A DNA stretch of 14,319 nt from Baffinella frigidus. Taxonomy: Eukaryota; Cryptophyceae; Cryptomonadales; Baffinellaceae. Position 1 is the first letter of the stretch; each line of letters starts with the position of its first letter. The notes beneath the pieces were generated by a model. That model was not told where the DNA came from, made no database searches, and saw only the letters and a program-made list of their open reading frames with translations. The translations under genes were made by a program, and so were the position numbers. The DNA lies in NCBI GenBank assembly GCA_026770585.1, contig MU646522.1, positions 67,009 to 81,327 of the forward strand. The letters are read 5' to 3'. Of the stretch, positions 7,169 to 12,920 are shown one piece after another.

Positions 7169-7605
7169 CTGACCACGGAAGTGACTTAAGTCCCAGACTT
7201 GACCGTCAGTCATAGAATCGACCGTAAGTCACATAATTAACTTTCGGACATGGGATTGCAGCCGCGGAAATGAACTTCCGACACGGAGCTGACGCGCAGA
7301 TTCGGAACTGAATTCCCGATACTGAAGGCAAGCATCCACAAGGTGGCCTTTCCAAACTACTGCAAAGCCACAGGGGAAGTCTCAACTTCTCTGGACACGA
7401 CACTATTGTTGCCTTTTGACGATTTTTGGTCATGTCCTTGGGGACAGAAATTGCCTTTTGAGGTGAAAATGGCTCCAACGTAGCGGACACCAGAGTGTCC
7501 GCTACTTTTTGACACTTCCCCTTGGGCTTTCCAGTAGAAGGTTAGCGAGAGGGCGCAGACCCGCCGTGGCACGATGTGCCTCCTAACCCCTAACCCCTAC
7601 GCCAG
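7169..7605. other. Non-coding stretch with a degenerate 19-bp periodicity and a hairpin
   Basis: From about 7199 to 7335 the sequence falls into roughly 19-bp units such as TTGACCGTCAGTCATAGAA, TCGACCGTAAGTCACATAA and TTGCAGCCGCGGAAATGAA, a weak minisatellite. A perfect 11-bp stem, GTAGCGGACAC-CAGA-GTGTCCGCTAC (7480-7505), is followed by TTTTT. TTGCCTTTTGA occurs twice (7409, 7451). No gene is recognised. Confidence 0.45.
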
Positions 7606-7676
7606 GTCCGGCACCCTCAACCCTCAACCCTCAACCCTCAACTCTCCACCCTCCACCCTCCACCCTCCACCCCCAG
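7606..7676 (+). repeat. C-rich heptamer array with intron-like ends (copy 1)
   Basis: 71 nt of CCCTCAA and CCCTCCA units lie between a donor-like GCCAG/GTCCGGCACCCT and an acceptor-like CACCCCCAG. The same donor junction and the same downstream 42 bp recur around 7869-7971, indicating duplication of an exon-intron-exon unit. Confidence 0.65.
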
Positions 7677-7718
7677 AACAGCTTCGGCGAGATGGACGCG
7701 CGTCAGTGAGGGGTGACG
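7677..7718 (+). pseudogene. Exon-like fragment, copy 1
   Basis: 42 bp directly after the acceptor CCCCCAG, matching 7972-8013 at 37 of 42 positions. One frame reads NSFGEMDARQ and then stops. A GTGAGG donor-like site is inside (7706). It is too short to identify; the similarity to the other copy begins exactly at the AG. Confidence 0.4.
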
Positions 7719-7868
7719 CCCTTAAGAGAGAGAGACCTGTATTACTACCCACACGGCCGCCATGTATGCACCCCCACCGAGGGACCCTTAGAGAGATGGC
7801 GCAGACCAGCTACGAGCGACCCTGCCATTTCACACGTGGACGCCTAAACCCTCAACCCTCGACGCCAG
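7719..7868. other. Spacer between duplicated exon-like units
   Basis: Contains GAGCGACCCTGCCA near 7817, matched by GAGCGGCCCTGCCAC at 8023 and 8111, then CCCTCAA-type heptamers and a second GCCAG/GTCCGGCACCCT donor-like junction. No gene is recognised. Confidence 0.4.
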
Positions 7869-7971
7869 GTCCGGCACCCTAAACCCTGACCCCTGCACTC
7901 TGCACCCTGCACCCTGCACCCTGCACCCTGCGCCCTGCACCCTGCACCCTGCACCCTCGATGCTAGATCAG
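7869..7971 (+). repeat. CCCTGCA heptamer array with intron-like ends (copy 2)
   Basis: 103 nt from GTCCGGCACCCTAAACCC through about nine CCCTGCA units to GCTAGATCAG. The homogenised unit (CCCTGCA) differs from that of copy 1 (CCCTCAA/CCCTCCA), although the flanking junctions are homologous. Confidence 0.65.
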
Positions 7972-8013
7972 ACCAGCGTCGGCGAGATCGACGCGCGTCC
8001 GTCAGGGGTGACG
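7972..8013 (+). pseudogene. Exon-like fragment, copy 2
   Basis: Homologous to 7677-7718 starting at the acceptor. The frame TSVGEIDARPSGV stays open into downstream sequence. The product is not recognised. Confidence 0.35.
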
Positions 8014-8203
8014 ACGACTCCGAGCGGCCCTGCCACGCCAGGACACACACACGAATTTCAAACGCAACGTTTCGTACTGATTATTTTCGTGGTACAGATG
8101 AGCGCTCTCGAGCGGCCCTGCCACGAGGCAGGGAGACCACCCCTCAGCTTCCGAGTGTTGCCGCCTCCCGCACAGCCCGCTCCAGGCCACGAGTGTCTCA
8201 GAC

Positions 8204-8353
8204 TTATCTCAGAAAACGAGTTCTAAAACTCGTTTTCTTAAGTCAATTCCCTTACAATTTTGTCAACTTATGCGGAGAGTAAAGAATAAGTTGACGAATT
8301 TGTAGGGGAATTGACTTGAGAAAACGAGTTTTAGAACTCGTTTTCTGAGATAA
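8204..8353. mobile_element. MITE with 68-bp inverted repeats and 4-bp target duplication
   Basis: Arms 8204-8271 and 8286-8353 are reverse complements at 64 of 68 positions around a 14-bp centre. Ends read TTATCTCAGAAAACGAG. AGAC at 8200-8203 is repeated at 8354-8357, a plausible 4-bp target-site duplication. Each arm carries a nested palindrome AGAAAACGAGTT-4nt-AACTCGTTTTCT (8211-8238 and 8319-8346). No transposase is present, so it must be mobilised in trans. It is AT-richer than its surroundings. Confidence 0.85.
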
Positions 8354-8667
8354 AGACGCAGCATCGGCACCAATGGCACCTATGCCGTCAATAGCTATCT
8401 CAGACGCAGCGTTTCGCGCTCGAAGTGTTTCGTGGTACAGGTGAAACATTGTTGCGCCCAGGAATGGCTCCAGAGGGCTAGACTTGTGGAGACCTGGCGT
8501 GGCCTCGGGAGCAGCCCCCGTCGCCGCGGAGCTCGCCGCGGAGCTGTGCGCTGCCAACAGCGGCTGCGCACCCCCCCCTCCTGCCGCGCCCGCAGCGCCG
8601 CGCCCGCCGACCATGGCGGAAATGGCTCTAAGGGCTGAAGACGCCGCGTCGCTCGAGATCCTCCGGG

Positions 8668-8800
8668 ACGGGCCCGCCTCGGGAGGGAGAGACGCGCCTG
8701 AGGAAAATGGCTCCACGGACCGACCCGCCTCGGGTTTGAGGGACGGGCCCGCCTCAGGAGGAAGGGAACGGCCCGCCTCGGGAAGGACGGGCGGGGTGGC
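8668..8800 (+). repeat. GC-rich minisatellite, about five GGCCCGCCTCGGGA units
   Basis: Units such as ACGGGCCCGCCTCGGGAGG, GACCCGCCTCGGGTTTGAG, ACGGGCCCGCCTCAGGAGG and ACGGCCCGCCTCGGGAAGG. The same unit forms a larger array at 9784-10055. The minus strand reads PEAGRS/PEAGPS repeats. Confidence 0.8.
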
Positions 8801-8829
8801 TGCAGCCGCTGCGTCCTTTGCGCGCCCTG

Positions 8830-9305
8830 GGTGCGCGAGGGGGAGGGTCAGCACGCGCTTCATCGCAGGGTTCTGGTGCCACGCGACGATACCCTGCACC
8901 TCAAATCGACTGCGTCTTTCTATTATTCCTGGTACAAAGCGGACGCAATCCGTCCGCGTGTTTTTCGCGCCCTGCCAGGGTGCGCGTGCGAGAGGGTTAG
9001 GGCTGAACCCTAAACCTCAAACCCTAATGGGGTCCCTCTCTCTCCCAATCACACTCGCGCAGCACTGAGGTGCGAGGGGGAGAGTCAGCACGCGTTTCAT
9101 CGCGTGGCTCAGGTGCCACGCGACGATACCCTGCACCTCAAATCGACTGCGTCTTTCTATCATTCCTGGTACAAAGCGGACATAATCCGTCCGCGTCTTT
9201 CACGCGCCCTGCTGGGGTGCACGTGCGAGAGGGTTGGAGATAAACCCTAAACCTCTAACCCTAATGGGGTCTCTCTCTCACTCAATCACACTTTCGCAGC
9301 CCTGA
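8830..9305 (-). repeat. Two tandem 237-bp units containing a coding-like block and a mini telomere array
   Basis: Landmarks recur at exactly 237 bp (GCACGCG at 8851 and 9088; ACGCGACGAT at 8881 and 9118). Each unit contains AATCGACTGCGTCTTTCTAT, GTACAAAGCGGAC, then telomere-like CCCTAAACCTC and a TCTCTC-rich part. The minus strand of both reads RFVPG(I/M)IERRSRFEVQG, IVAWH and AMKRVLTLPLA in the same frame. A third, partial unit at about 9388-9430 reads AMQLVLTLPLAPQF. The frame of copy 2 meets a TGA upstream, so at least that copy is broken. Confidence 0.75.
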
Positions 9306-9569
9306 GGTGCGCGGGGCTCTCTCCCACTCACACTCGCGCAGCGAGTTTCTCCGGATCTGTTTCGGTCACAGACGCGGGGGGAAACTGAGGTGCGAGGGGG
9401 AGGGTCAGCACGAGTTGCATTGCAGGGCTGATGTGAAGCCCCCTCGGTACCACGGGTCCTGCTTGACACCGCTCCCGACGCAAGGTTACAGCGTTGTGTC
9501 CGAACCCCCGGTGCAATTCGAAGAGTGGGCTCCAATTCCCGCCCAAATGGAACACCCCACCACACTCAG
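9306..9569. other. Partial third repeat unit and unassigned sequence
   Basis: 9388-9430 repeats the start of the 237-bp unit (GAGGTGCGAGGGGGAGGGTC). The rest up to the family D copy has no recognisable gene, only short ORFs on both strands. Confidence 0.4.
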
Positions 9570-9630
9570 GCCCTGGAAAGCGCCCGGGCTGACCAATAAA
9601 TTGGTCAGCCCAAATAGACTGAGACAACTG
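9570..9630 (-). repeat. Hairpin module, family D copy 3
   Basis: The reverse complement reads TTGTCTCAGTCTATTT, then a perfect 12-bp stem on + at 9586-9597 (GGGCTGACCAAT) and 9600-9611 (ATTGGTCAGCCC), then GGGCGCTTTCC. Relative to copy 2, two stem pairs changed on both sides (T-A to G-C and C-G to G-C). The frame reads SLFGLTNLLVSPGAFQ, parallel to the other copies. Confidence 0.75.
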
Positions 9631-9783
9631 TAGACCCTCACCTGAGTGAGCGACAACTTCCCCGAGGGAGAATCCCGCGGAAGTTGCGGCATTTTTTTTA
9701 AATTATTACCACGCAAATACATGGAAGGGCCTTCACCTGAGTGCGCGATAACGTCCGAGGAGGAAGAAAAATCCGCACCGCCA

Positions 9784-10055
9784 GGCCCGCCTCCGGACGG
9801 AAGGGCCCGCCCCGGGACGAACGGCACCGCCTCGGGACGGAGCGGCCCGCCTCGGGATTGAGGGACGGACGAGCCCGCCTCGGGACGGAGCGGCCCGCTT
9901 CGGGACCCTGGGAAGGCGCTGCTTCCTCCTCCTCCTCCTGCGACTCCACCCCAGCTGGAGGAGAACGGATCTCTGTGTGAGGGGTTGGGGGTTAGGGTAA
10001 GGGCCCGCCTCGGGATTGAAAGTCCCGCCTCGGGACGGAGGGGCCCGCCTCGGGA
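9784..10055 (+). repeat. GC-rich minisatellite array, about ten GGCCCGCCTCGGGACGGA units
   Basis: Units of about 18-20 bp (AGCGGCCCGCCTCGGGACGG and variants) in two blocks (9784-9905 and 9998-10055), separated by an acidic exon-like copy and a short heptamer tract. It is related to 8668-8800. Confidence 0.8.
9907..9972 (-). pseudogene. Acidic exon-like copy 1
   Basis: On the minus strand, directly after the acceptor CCCCTCACACAG, the frame reads IRSPPAGVESQEEEEEAAPS and continues into PEAGRSVP repeats. Copies with the acceptor at the same place start at 10128 and 10303, and a further copy without it lies near 10555-10600. A telomere-like tract precedes the acceptor. Function unknown; it may be a repeated exon or a decayed one. 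Confidence 0.4.
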
Positions 10056-10128
10056 AGGTCCTGGGAAGGCGCTGCTTCCTCCTCCTCCTCCTCCTGCGTC
10101 TCCACCCCAGCCCCCGCAAAACGGATCT
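10050..10128 (-). pseudogene. Acidic exon-like copy 2
   Basis: After the acceptor CCCAAAAGCAG the frame reads IRFAGAGVETQEEEEEEAAP, then SQDLPEAGP. It is homologous to 9907-9972 from the AG onwards. The number of GAG codons varies between copies. Confidence 0.4.
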
Positions 10129-10239
10129 CTGCTTTTGGGGGGGGGCGGTTAGGGTTTTGTGTTCTGTGTTCTGTTTTCTGTTTTCTGTTTTTTTGTTTTT
10201 TGTTTTTTTGTTTTTTTGTTTTTTTGTGCGGGGTTATGG
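10129..10239 (+). repeat. T-rich tract of TTTTTTG/TTCTGTG units
   Basis: Begins with G8 and GGTTAGGG, then TTCTGTGTTCTGTTTTCTG and TTTTTTTG repeats. In the minus transcript this is an A-rich tract upstream of the acceptor of acidic copy 2. Confidence 0.7.
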
Positions 10240-10303
10240 GTAGGTCAAGGAAGGGACGGTGGTGCCTCCTGCGTCTCCCCCCCAGCCTCCGGAGAACGGG
10301 TCT
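10240..10303 (-). pseudogene. Acidic exon-like copy 3 (truncated)
   Basis: After CCCCTCAAGTAG the frame reads TRSPEAGGETQEAPPSLP and then stops. The acceptor position is homologous to copies 1 and 2, but the Glu run is lost. Confidence 0.35.
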
Positions 10304-10790
10304 CTACTTGAGGGGTTGGGGGTAAGGGGTTTGGGAGCAAGGGTTTTGGGTTTGGGTTTCGGGGGGTTGGGGGGTTTAGGGGTTAGGGGCTGGTAGAGGA
10401 GCGACGCGACTGTGCTGCTGCGTTGGTGGTTCGGGGTTCGGGGTTCGGGGTTCGGGGTTCGAGGTTCGGGGTTAGCGGTTAGCTTGCCCGGTTAGGGGTT
10501 AGGGGTTAGGGGTGAGGGGTGAGGGGTTAGAGGCGAGAGGTTAGAGGTTAGCCCGCCCCGGGAACGCGCTGCCTGCTGCGGCCGCGCCCCAGCCTCCGGA
10601 TTTGGGGCTTGGGGTTTGGGGTTTGGGGTTTGGAGTTGGGGTTTGGGGTTTGGGGTTTGGGGTTTGGGGTTTGGGGCTTGGGTTTTGGGTTTTGGGTTTT
10701 GGGGTTTGGGGTTTGGGGTTATGGTTTAGGGTTTGGGGTTAGGGTTTAGGGTTTAGGTTTTAGGTTTTAGGGTTTGGGGATTAGGTTTCA
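10304..10790 (+). repeat. Large degenerate telomere-like heptamer array
   Basis: Successive homogenised blocks: GGGGTTC (10428-10475), GGTTAGGG octamers (10490-10550), then GGGGTTT (10600-10730) changing to TTTAGGG variants (10730-10790). A GC-rich insert at 10550-10600 is the fourth, junction-less copy of the acidic module (CCCCAGCCTCCGG). Confidence 0.85.
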
Positions 10791-10814
10791 TGATTTGACA
10801 TCAACTTTGGCACA

Positions 10815-11015
10815 CGGAGAGGGGTATTAGACACGGGGAGAAGGGAGGCAACCGGCGGCGTGCGCCCTCTGCGAAGATGTTGAGTGTTGGACACAGCGAG
10901 GGGAGTGTTGGACACACGGAGAAGGGTATTAGACACACGGACAGGAGTGTCGGATGCATGGATGGATGTGTCTAACACAGAGGGAGGGGTGTTGGACACA
11001 CGGAGAGGGGTGGTA
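10815..11015 (+). repeat. Minisatellite of about 22 bp, GTGTTGGACACACGGAGAGG units
   Basis: Six to seven degenerate copies (GTATTAGACACGGGGAGAAG, GTGTTGGACACAGCGAGGGG, GTATTAGACACACGGACAGG and so on). Near its left end, at 10851-10890, lies a broken copy of the exon at 11017-11075 (GGCGGCGTGCGC..TCTG..AAGATGTTGAG). Confidence 0.8.
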
Positions 11016-11016
11016 C

Positions 11017-11075
11017 GAGGCGGCGTGCGCATCGCTCTCTGAAAAGACGTCGAGCAGCCCTTGTGACTCGTCCTC
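11017..11075 (-). CDS. Candidate downstream exon of the USP-like gene
   Basis: The minus-strand exon starts after the acceptor CCAAACCCAG and reads EDESQGLLDVFSESDAHAAS; its 3' end is uncertain (a GT at the Ser codon is one option). The phase-0 start fits the phase-0 end of the upstream USP exon fragment at 11149-11175. The 73-nt intron between them is telomere-like. It would be a C-terminal tail beyond the USP fold. Identity by sequence alone is not possible, and the link rests on adjacency and phase. Confidence 0.4.
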
Positions 11076-11148
11076 CTGGGTTTGGGGTTTGGGGTTTGGG
11101 GTTCGAGATTCGGGTTTCGGGTTTTGGATTTCGGGTTTGGGCGTGGAC
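11076..11148 (-). repeat. 73-nt intron composed of telomere-like heptamers
   Basis: The minus strand begins GTCCACGCCCAAACCCGAAA and ends CCCCAAACCCAG. The start GTCCnCGCCC..CGAAATCC is shared with the junction at 12105, where a longer copy of the upstream exon ends, which fixes the donor position. Confidence 0.65.
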
Positions 11149-11175
11149 ATGCAGCGTCATGAGCGCTGCCGTGTA
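11149..11175 (-). pseudogene. 3' end fragment of USP-like exon (copy D)
   Basis: Reads YTAALMTLH up to a GTCC donor, homologous to HTAALMTLQ of 12106-12204. It is cut upstream by CCCTAAA repeats. A similar short fragment without a donor lies at 11219-11247. Confidence 0.55.
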
Positions 11176-11218
11176 CCCTAAACCCTAAAATCTACGTACT
11201 AAACCCTACCCCCGAAAC

Positions 11219-11247
11219 TTGCAGCGTCATAGGCGCGGCGGTGTGCC
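11219..11247 (-). pseudogene. 3' end fragment of USP-like exon (copy E)
   Basis: On + reads TTGCAGCGTCATAGGCGCGG, then CGGTGTG, homologous to the last ten codons of the 12106-12204 exon on the minus strand. It is truncated on its upstream side, and the junction reads CTGCAAGTTTC rather than GTCC. Confidence 0.5.
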
Positions 11248-11502
11248 CCAAACACTATACTCTCAGGAACAGTACCTAGACCCTGGACCCTACTCCCAAC
11301 TCCCCTACACCCTACACCCTACACTATCAACCTATACCCTACCCTATCCCCTATCCCCTATCCCCCATACCCTATACCCTACACCATATACCCTATACCC
11401 TATACCCTTTACCCTATACCCTACACCCTATACCCTATACCCTATACCCTATATACTACTCAACAAATCCTGAACCCTAAACGCCACCCCTTCAACCTGG
11501 AA
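11248..11502 (+). repeat. ACCCTAT/ACCCTAC heptamer array
   Basis: After a short lead-in, 11300-11460 is almost wholly CCCTATA and CCCTACA heptamers (TATAGGG/TGTAGGG on the other strand). No exon is recognised inside. Intron status is not established here. Confidence 0.85.
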
Positions 11503-11590
11503 CTGCATAAGCGCGGCCGTGTGCGCGGCCGTCGGTGTCCAGCTCATAGAGGAAGACCACCGCCTCTGTTTTCACGTACGGCCGTGACAC
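11503..11590 (-). pseudogene. USP-like exon copy C, frameshifted
   Basis: The minus strand reads RPYVKTEAVVFLYELDTD, then a 4-nt insertion shifts the frame and part of the 3' end is missing. Against copy B most earlier differences are silent (GTC/GTG, ACG/ACA), with one Leu-to-Val change. The donor GTCC is lost. Confidence 0.6.
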
Positions 11591-11879
11591 AACCCTACAC
11601 CCTGCACCCTACCTACTTTAGACGTGACCGGGAGCAATCATAAGTTGACACAACAGCGAAACGCGCAGAATCTGCGCGTTTTCCAAAAGTTGACTCGAGA
11701 GCCAATGGAAGTTGGCTTTTGCGATTGACCACCTTCAGGTCTAGCATAGACCCCGAAGCCCTGCAGCCCGAAGCCCTGAAACCCGAAAGCCTCAAACCCT
11801 GCAAACCCGGTTTGGGGTGTCGGGTGTCGGCGCAGACCTGCCTGTACCCTACTCCCTACTCCATAAACCCCAACACCCC
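11591..11879. other. Spacer with hairpins and short heptamer tracts
   Basis: No gene. Contains a perfect hairpin AAACGCGCAGA-A-TCTGCGCGTTT (11659-11681), a small one AGCCAA-6nt-TTGGCT (11701-11718) and GGTCTA-GCA-TAGACC (about 11738-11752). AAGTTGAC flanks the first hairpin on both sides. Heptamer-like CCCGAAGCCCTG units follow at 11752-11810. Confidence 0.5.
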
Positions 11880-11966
11880 CTGCAGAGTCATAAGCGCGGC
11901 GGTGTGCGCGTCGGTGTCCAGCTCATAGAGGAAGAGCACCGCCTCCGTTTTGACGTACGGCCGTGA
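11880..11966 (-). pseudogene. USP-like exon copy B
   Basis: The minus strand reads RPYVKTEAVLFLYELDTDAH, then TAALMTLQ. Over the shared 28 codons it differs from 12106-12204 at three bases, all silent on this strand (ACC/ACT, TAC/TAT, TAT/TAC), whereas on + all three would change an amino acid. The donor is GG rather than GT at the homologous place, and the upstream part differs, so splicing is doubtful. Confidence 0.6.
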
Positions 11967-12105
11967 CACCGCACGCGTGACACAACACACCACCCTACAC
12001 CCCACACCCCACACCCTCCACCCTCCACCCTCCACCCCACACCCTCCACCCGAAGCCCTGAAACCCGAACCCCTGCGACCCCTGTTTTGGATTTCGGGCG
12101 CGGAC
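11967..12105. repeat. Heptamer-like C-rich spacer between USP exon copies A and B
   Basis: CCCCACA/CCCTCCA units at 11990-12050, then ACCCGAAGCCCTGAAACCCG and GGATTTCGGGCGCGGAC. The last part is the start of the intron after copy A (minus GTCCGCGCCCGAAATCC). Confidence 0.6.
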
Positions 12106-12204
12106 CTGCAGGGTCATAAGCGCGGCGGTGTGCGCGTCGGTGTCCAGCTCGTAGAGGAAGAGCACCGCCTCCGTTTTGACATACGGGTCCGTGCTCGCGT
12201 TCCC
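12106..12204 (-). CDS. USP-like exon copy A (C-terminal strand region)
   Basis: Exactly 99 nt and phase 0 at both ends. The acceptor is GGTGAGCAG and the donor CAG/GTCCGC. It encodes GNASTDPYVKTEAVLFLYEL, then DTDAHTAALMTLQ. In ubiquitin-specific proteases the His box is followed, after a short loop, by a strand of the type AYxLFYE; TEAVLFLYEL lies in the right place and order after the exon at 13404-13518. Copies B-E share its 3' half, and their silent differences support this strand as coding. The USP assignment here rests on context, because the exon alone is not diagnostic. Confidence 0.55.
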
Positions 12205-12303
12205 CTGCTCACCGTCCAGGGCTTAGGGGTCGGGGATCAGTCGGACACAGAGACGAACGCGAGAGGCACCCACCGTTTCATTAGGCACCGTGATAGCACA
12301 CCT
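12205..12303. other. Putative intron sequence, no gene recognised
   Basis: Lies upstream (minus sense) of USP exon copy A. Just before the acceptor the minus strand reads CCCCTAAGCCCTGGACGG. No repeat or coding pattern was seen beyond that. Confidence 0.35.
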
Positions 12304-12396
12304 TGTGTCTGTCAGGGACAGCTTCAGAAATACGCCGCTGCACAACGCTGTACTTGCAACAGCGGCGTCCTTCCTTTAGTGTTCCGGACAGACACA
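12304..12396. mobile_element. 93-bp foldback element with 36-bp arms
   Basis: Arms 12305-12340 and 12360-12395 are equal in length and pair at about 26 of 36 positions. GTGTCTGTC at the outside and CGCCGCTG at the inside are perfect. The 19-nt centre is unpaired. No target duplication was seen. It is MITE-like or a structured RNA remnant. Confidence 0.55.
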
Positions 12397-12512
12397 TCTG
12401 CTCCGTGTTCAAGGAGTATCTCCACCATTTTTGTGTTACCACAAGCAATTACGTAGCGACAAAAAGGTTATGTACGAGGGGCGTGTGTTTCTGAACCCTG
12501 AAGGGGTGCTAT
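12397..12512. other. Short stretch without recognisable feature
   Basis: No exon, repeat or structure is recognised except a CTGAACCCTGAAGGGGT heptamer-like start near 12491. Confidence 0.35.
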
Positions 12513-12575
12513 CTGAGAGATGCACGGGAACTGTTCCCATCCAGCGGAGCCACGTCGCCGCTGACGCGCCTTCGA
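12513..12575 (-). pseudogene. Decayed copy of the USP His-box exon 3' half (copy 3)
   Basis: On the minus strand GCGACGTGGCTCCG and CCCGTGCATCTCTCAG match the 13404-13518 exon (GCGACGTGGCTCCG; CCCGTGCATCTCCCAG). Indels between them shift the frame, giving TWLRW then a broken reading. The GTCC donor is absent. Confidence 0.6.
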
Positions 12576-12595
12576 TGCTAATTCCTGAAGGGCTC

Positions 12596-12703
12596 GAACC
12601 CAAACCCCTTGAGGGTTTGGGTTTCTGAACCCAAACCCTAGAGGAGTTCGGGTTTCTGAACCCGAATCCTAGAAGAAGTAGTGGTTCTGAACGCTAGAGG
12701 GGC
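12596..12703 (+). repeat. 31-bp tandem repeat, 3.5 units
   Basis: Units begin at 12596, 12627, 12658 and 12689 with GAACCCAAACCC/GAACCCGAATCC. Unit 1 is itself an inverted telomere-like pair, AACCCAAACCC-CTTGA-GGGTTTGGGTT. The pairing decays in later units. Confidence 0.85.
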
Positions 12704-12718
12704 TAGGGGGGGGGGGGG

Positions 12719-12785
12719 CTGGGAAATGAACGGGAAGGAATTGTCATCCATGAGGAGCCAGGTGGCGGATGATGCGCTTTTCTTC
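12719..12785 (-). pseudogene. Copy 2 of the USP His-box exon, 3' half
   Basis: The minus strand reads KSASSATWLLMDDNSFPFIS, then Q, parallel to NGASSATWLRMDDNSFPCIS of 13404-13518. The GHYYSYCK part is missing: similarity fades upstream into GGGTGAGTACAG and then heptamers. The donor side has a C-run (G13 on + at 12706-12718) in place of GTCC. Confidence 0.65.
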
Positions 12786-12826
12786 AACCATCCACTGTAC
12801 TCACCCCGACACCCTCAACTACCTCA

Positions 12827-12920
12827 CCCTGCACCCTGCACCCTGCACCCTGCACCCTGCACCCTGCACCCTGCACCCTGCACCCTGCACCCTGCACCCT
12901 GTACCCTGCACCCTGCACCC
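12827..12920 (+). repeat. CCCTGCA heptamer array, 13 units
   Basis: Near-perfect CCCTGCA repeats with one CCCTGTA variant, the same heptamer variant as at 7890-7957. The minus strand reads TGCAGGG. It lies between the copy 2 exon and the foldback element. Confidence 0.95.

Larger units (their letters stand above)
8002..8935 (-). pseudogene. Long minus-strand open frame interrupted by a MITE
   Basis: Product unrecognised. The frame is open from beyond 8935 down to the MITE at 8353. Removing the 150-bp MITE plus one 4-bp target duplication restores the same frame (..GADAAS then ETLVAWSGLCG..) to a TGA at 8002. Parts seen: DCVRFVPGIIERRSRFEVQG, then IVAWHQNPAMKRVLTLPLA; a degenerate PEAGRSLP/PEAGPSLK repeat; an Ala/Gly-rich linker; and two HLYHE..ETLR motifs (before and after the MITE). 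The 154-bp insertion breaks the frame. GC-rich low-complexity DNA gives long chance ORFs (a 194-codon frame also exists on +), so coding status is uncertain. Confidence 0.3.

Noticed and set aside
7206-7572. Overlapping minus ORFs of 71-94 codons
   Set aside because: They cross the degenerate 19-bp periodicity and a perfect hairpin; the frames overlap each other and show no motif.
7886-7957. Regular CCCTGCA repeats read as a CRISPR-like or satellite array
   Set aside because: There are no spacers; the unit is a 7-mer of telomeric type, and other arrays show the same behaviour.
8484-9068. 194-codon plus-strand open frame
   Set aside because: It covers GC-rich minisatellite and Ala/Pro-rich sequence, runs into heptamers at its end, and overlaps a minus frame whose motifs recur between repeat copies. 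It is likely a composition artefact.
11950-12456. 168-codon plus-strand open frame containing KRGGVRVGVQL
   Set aside because: All differences between the two best copies are replacements on this strand but silent on minus. The frame also translates heptamer repeats and a foldback element, so it is a shadow of the minus exon.
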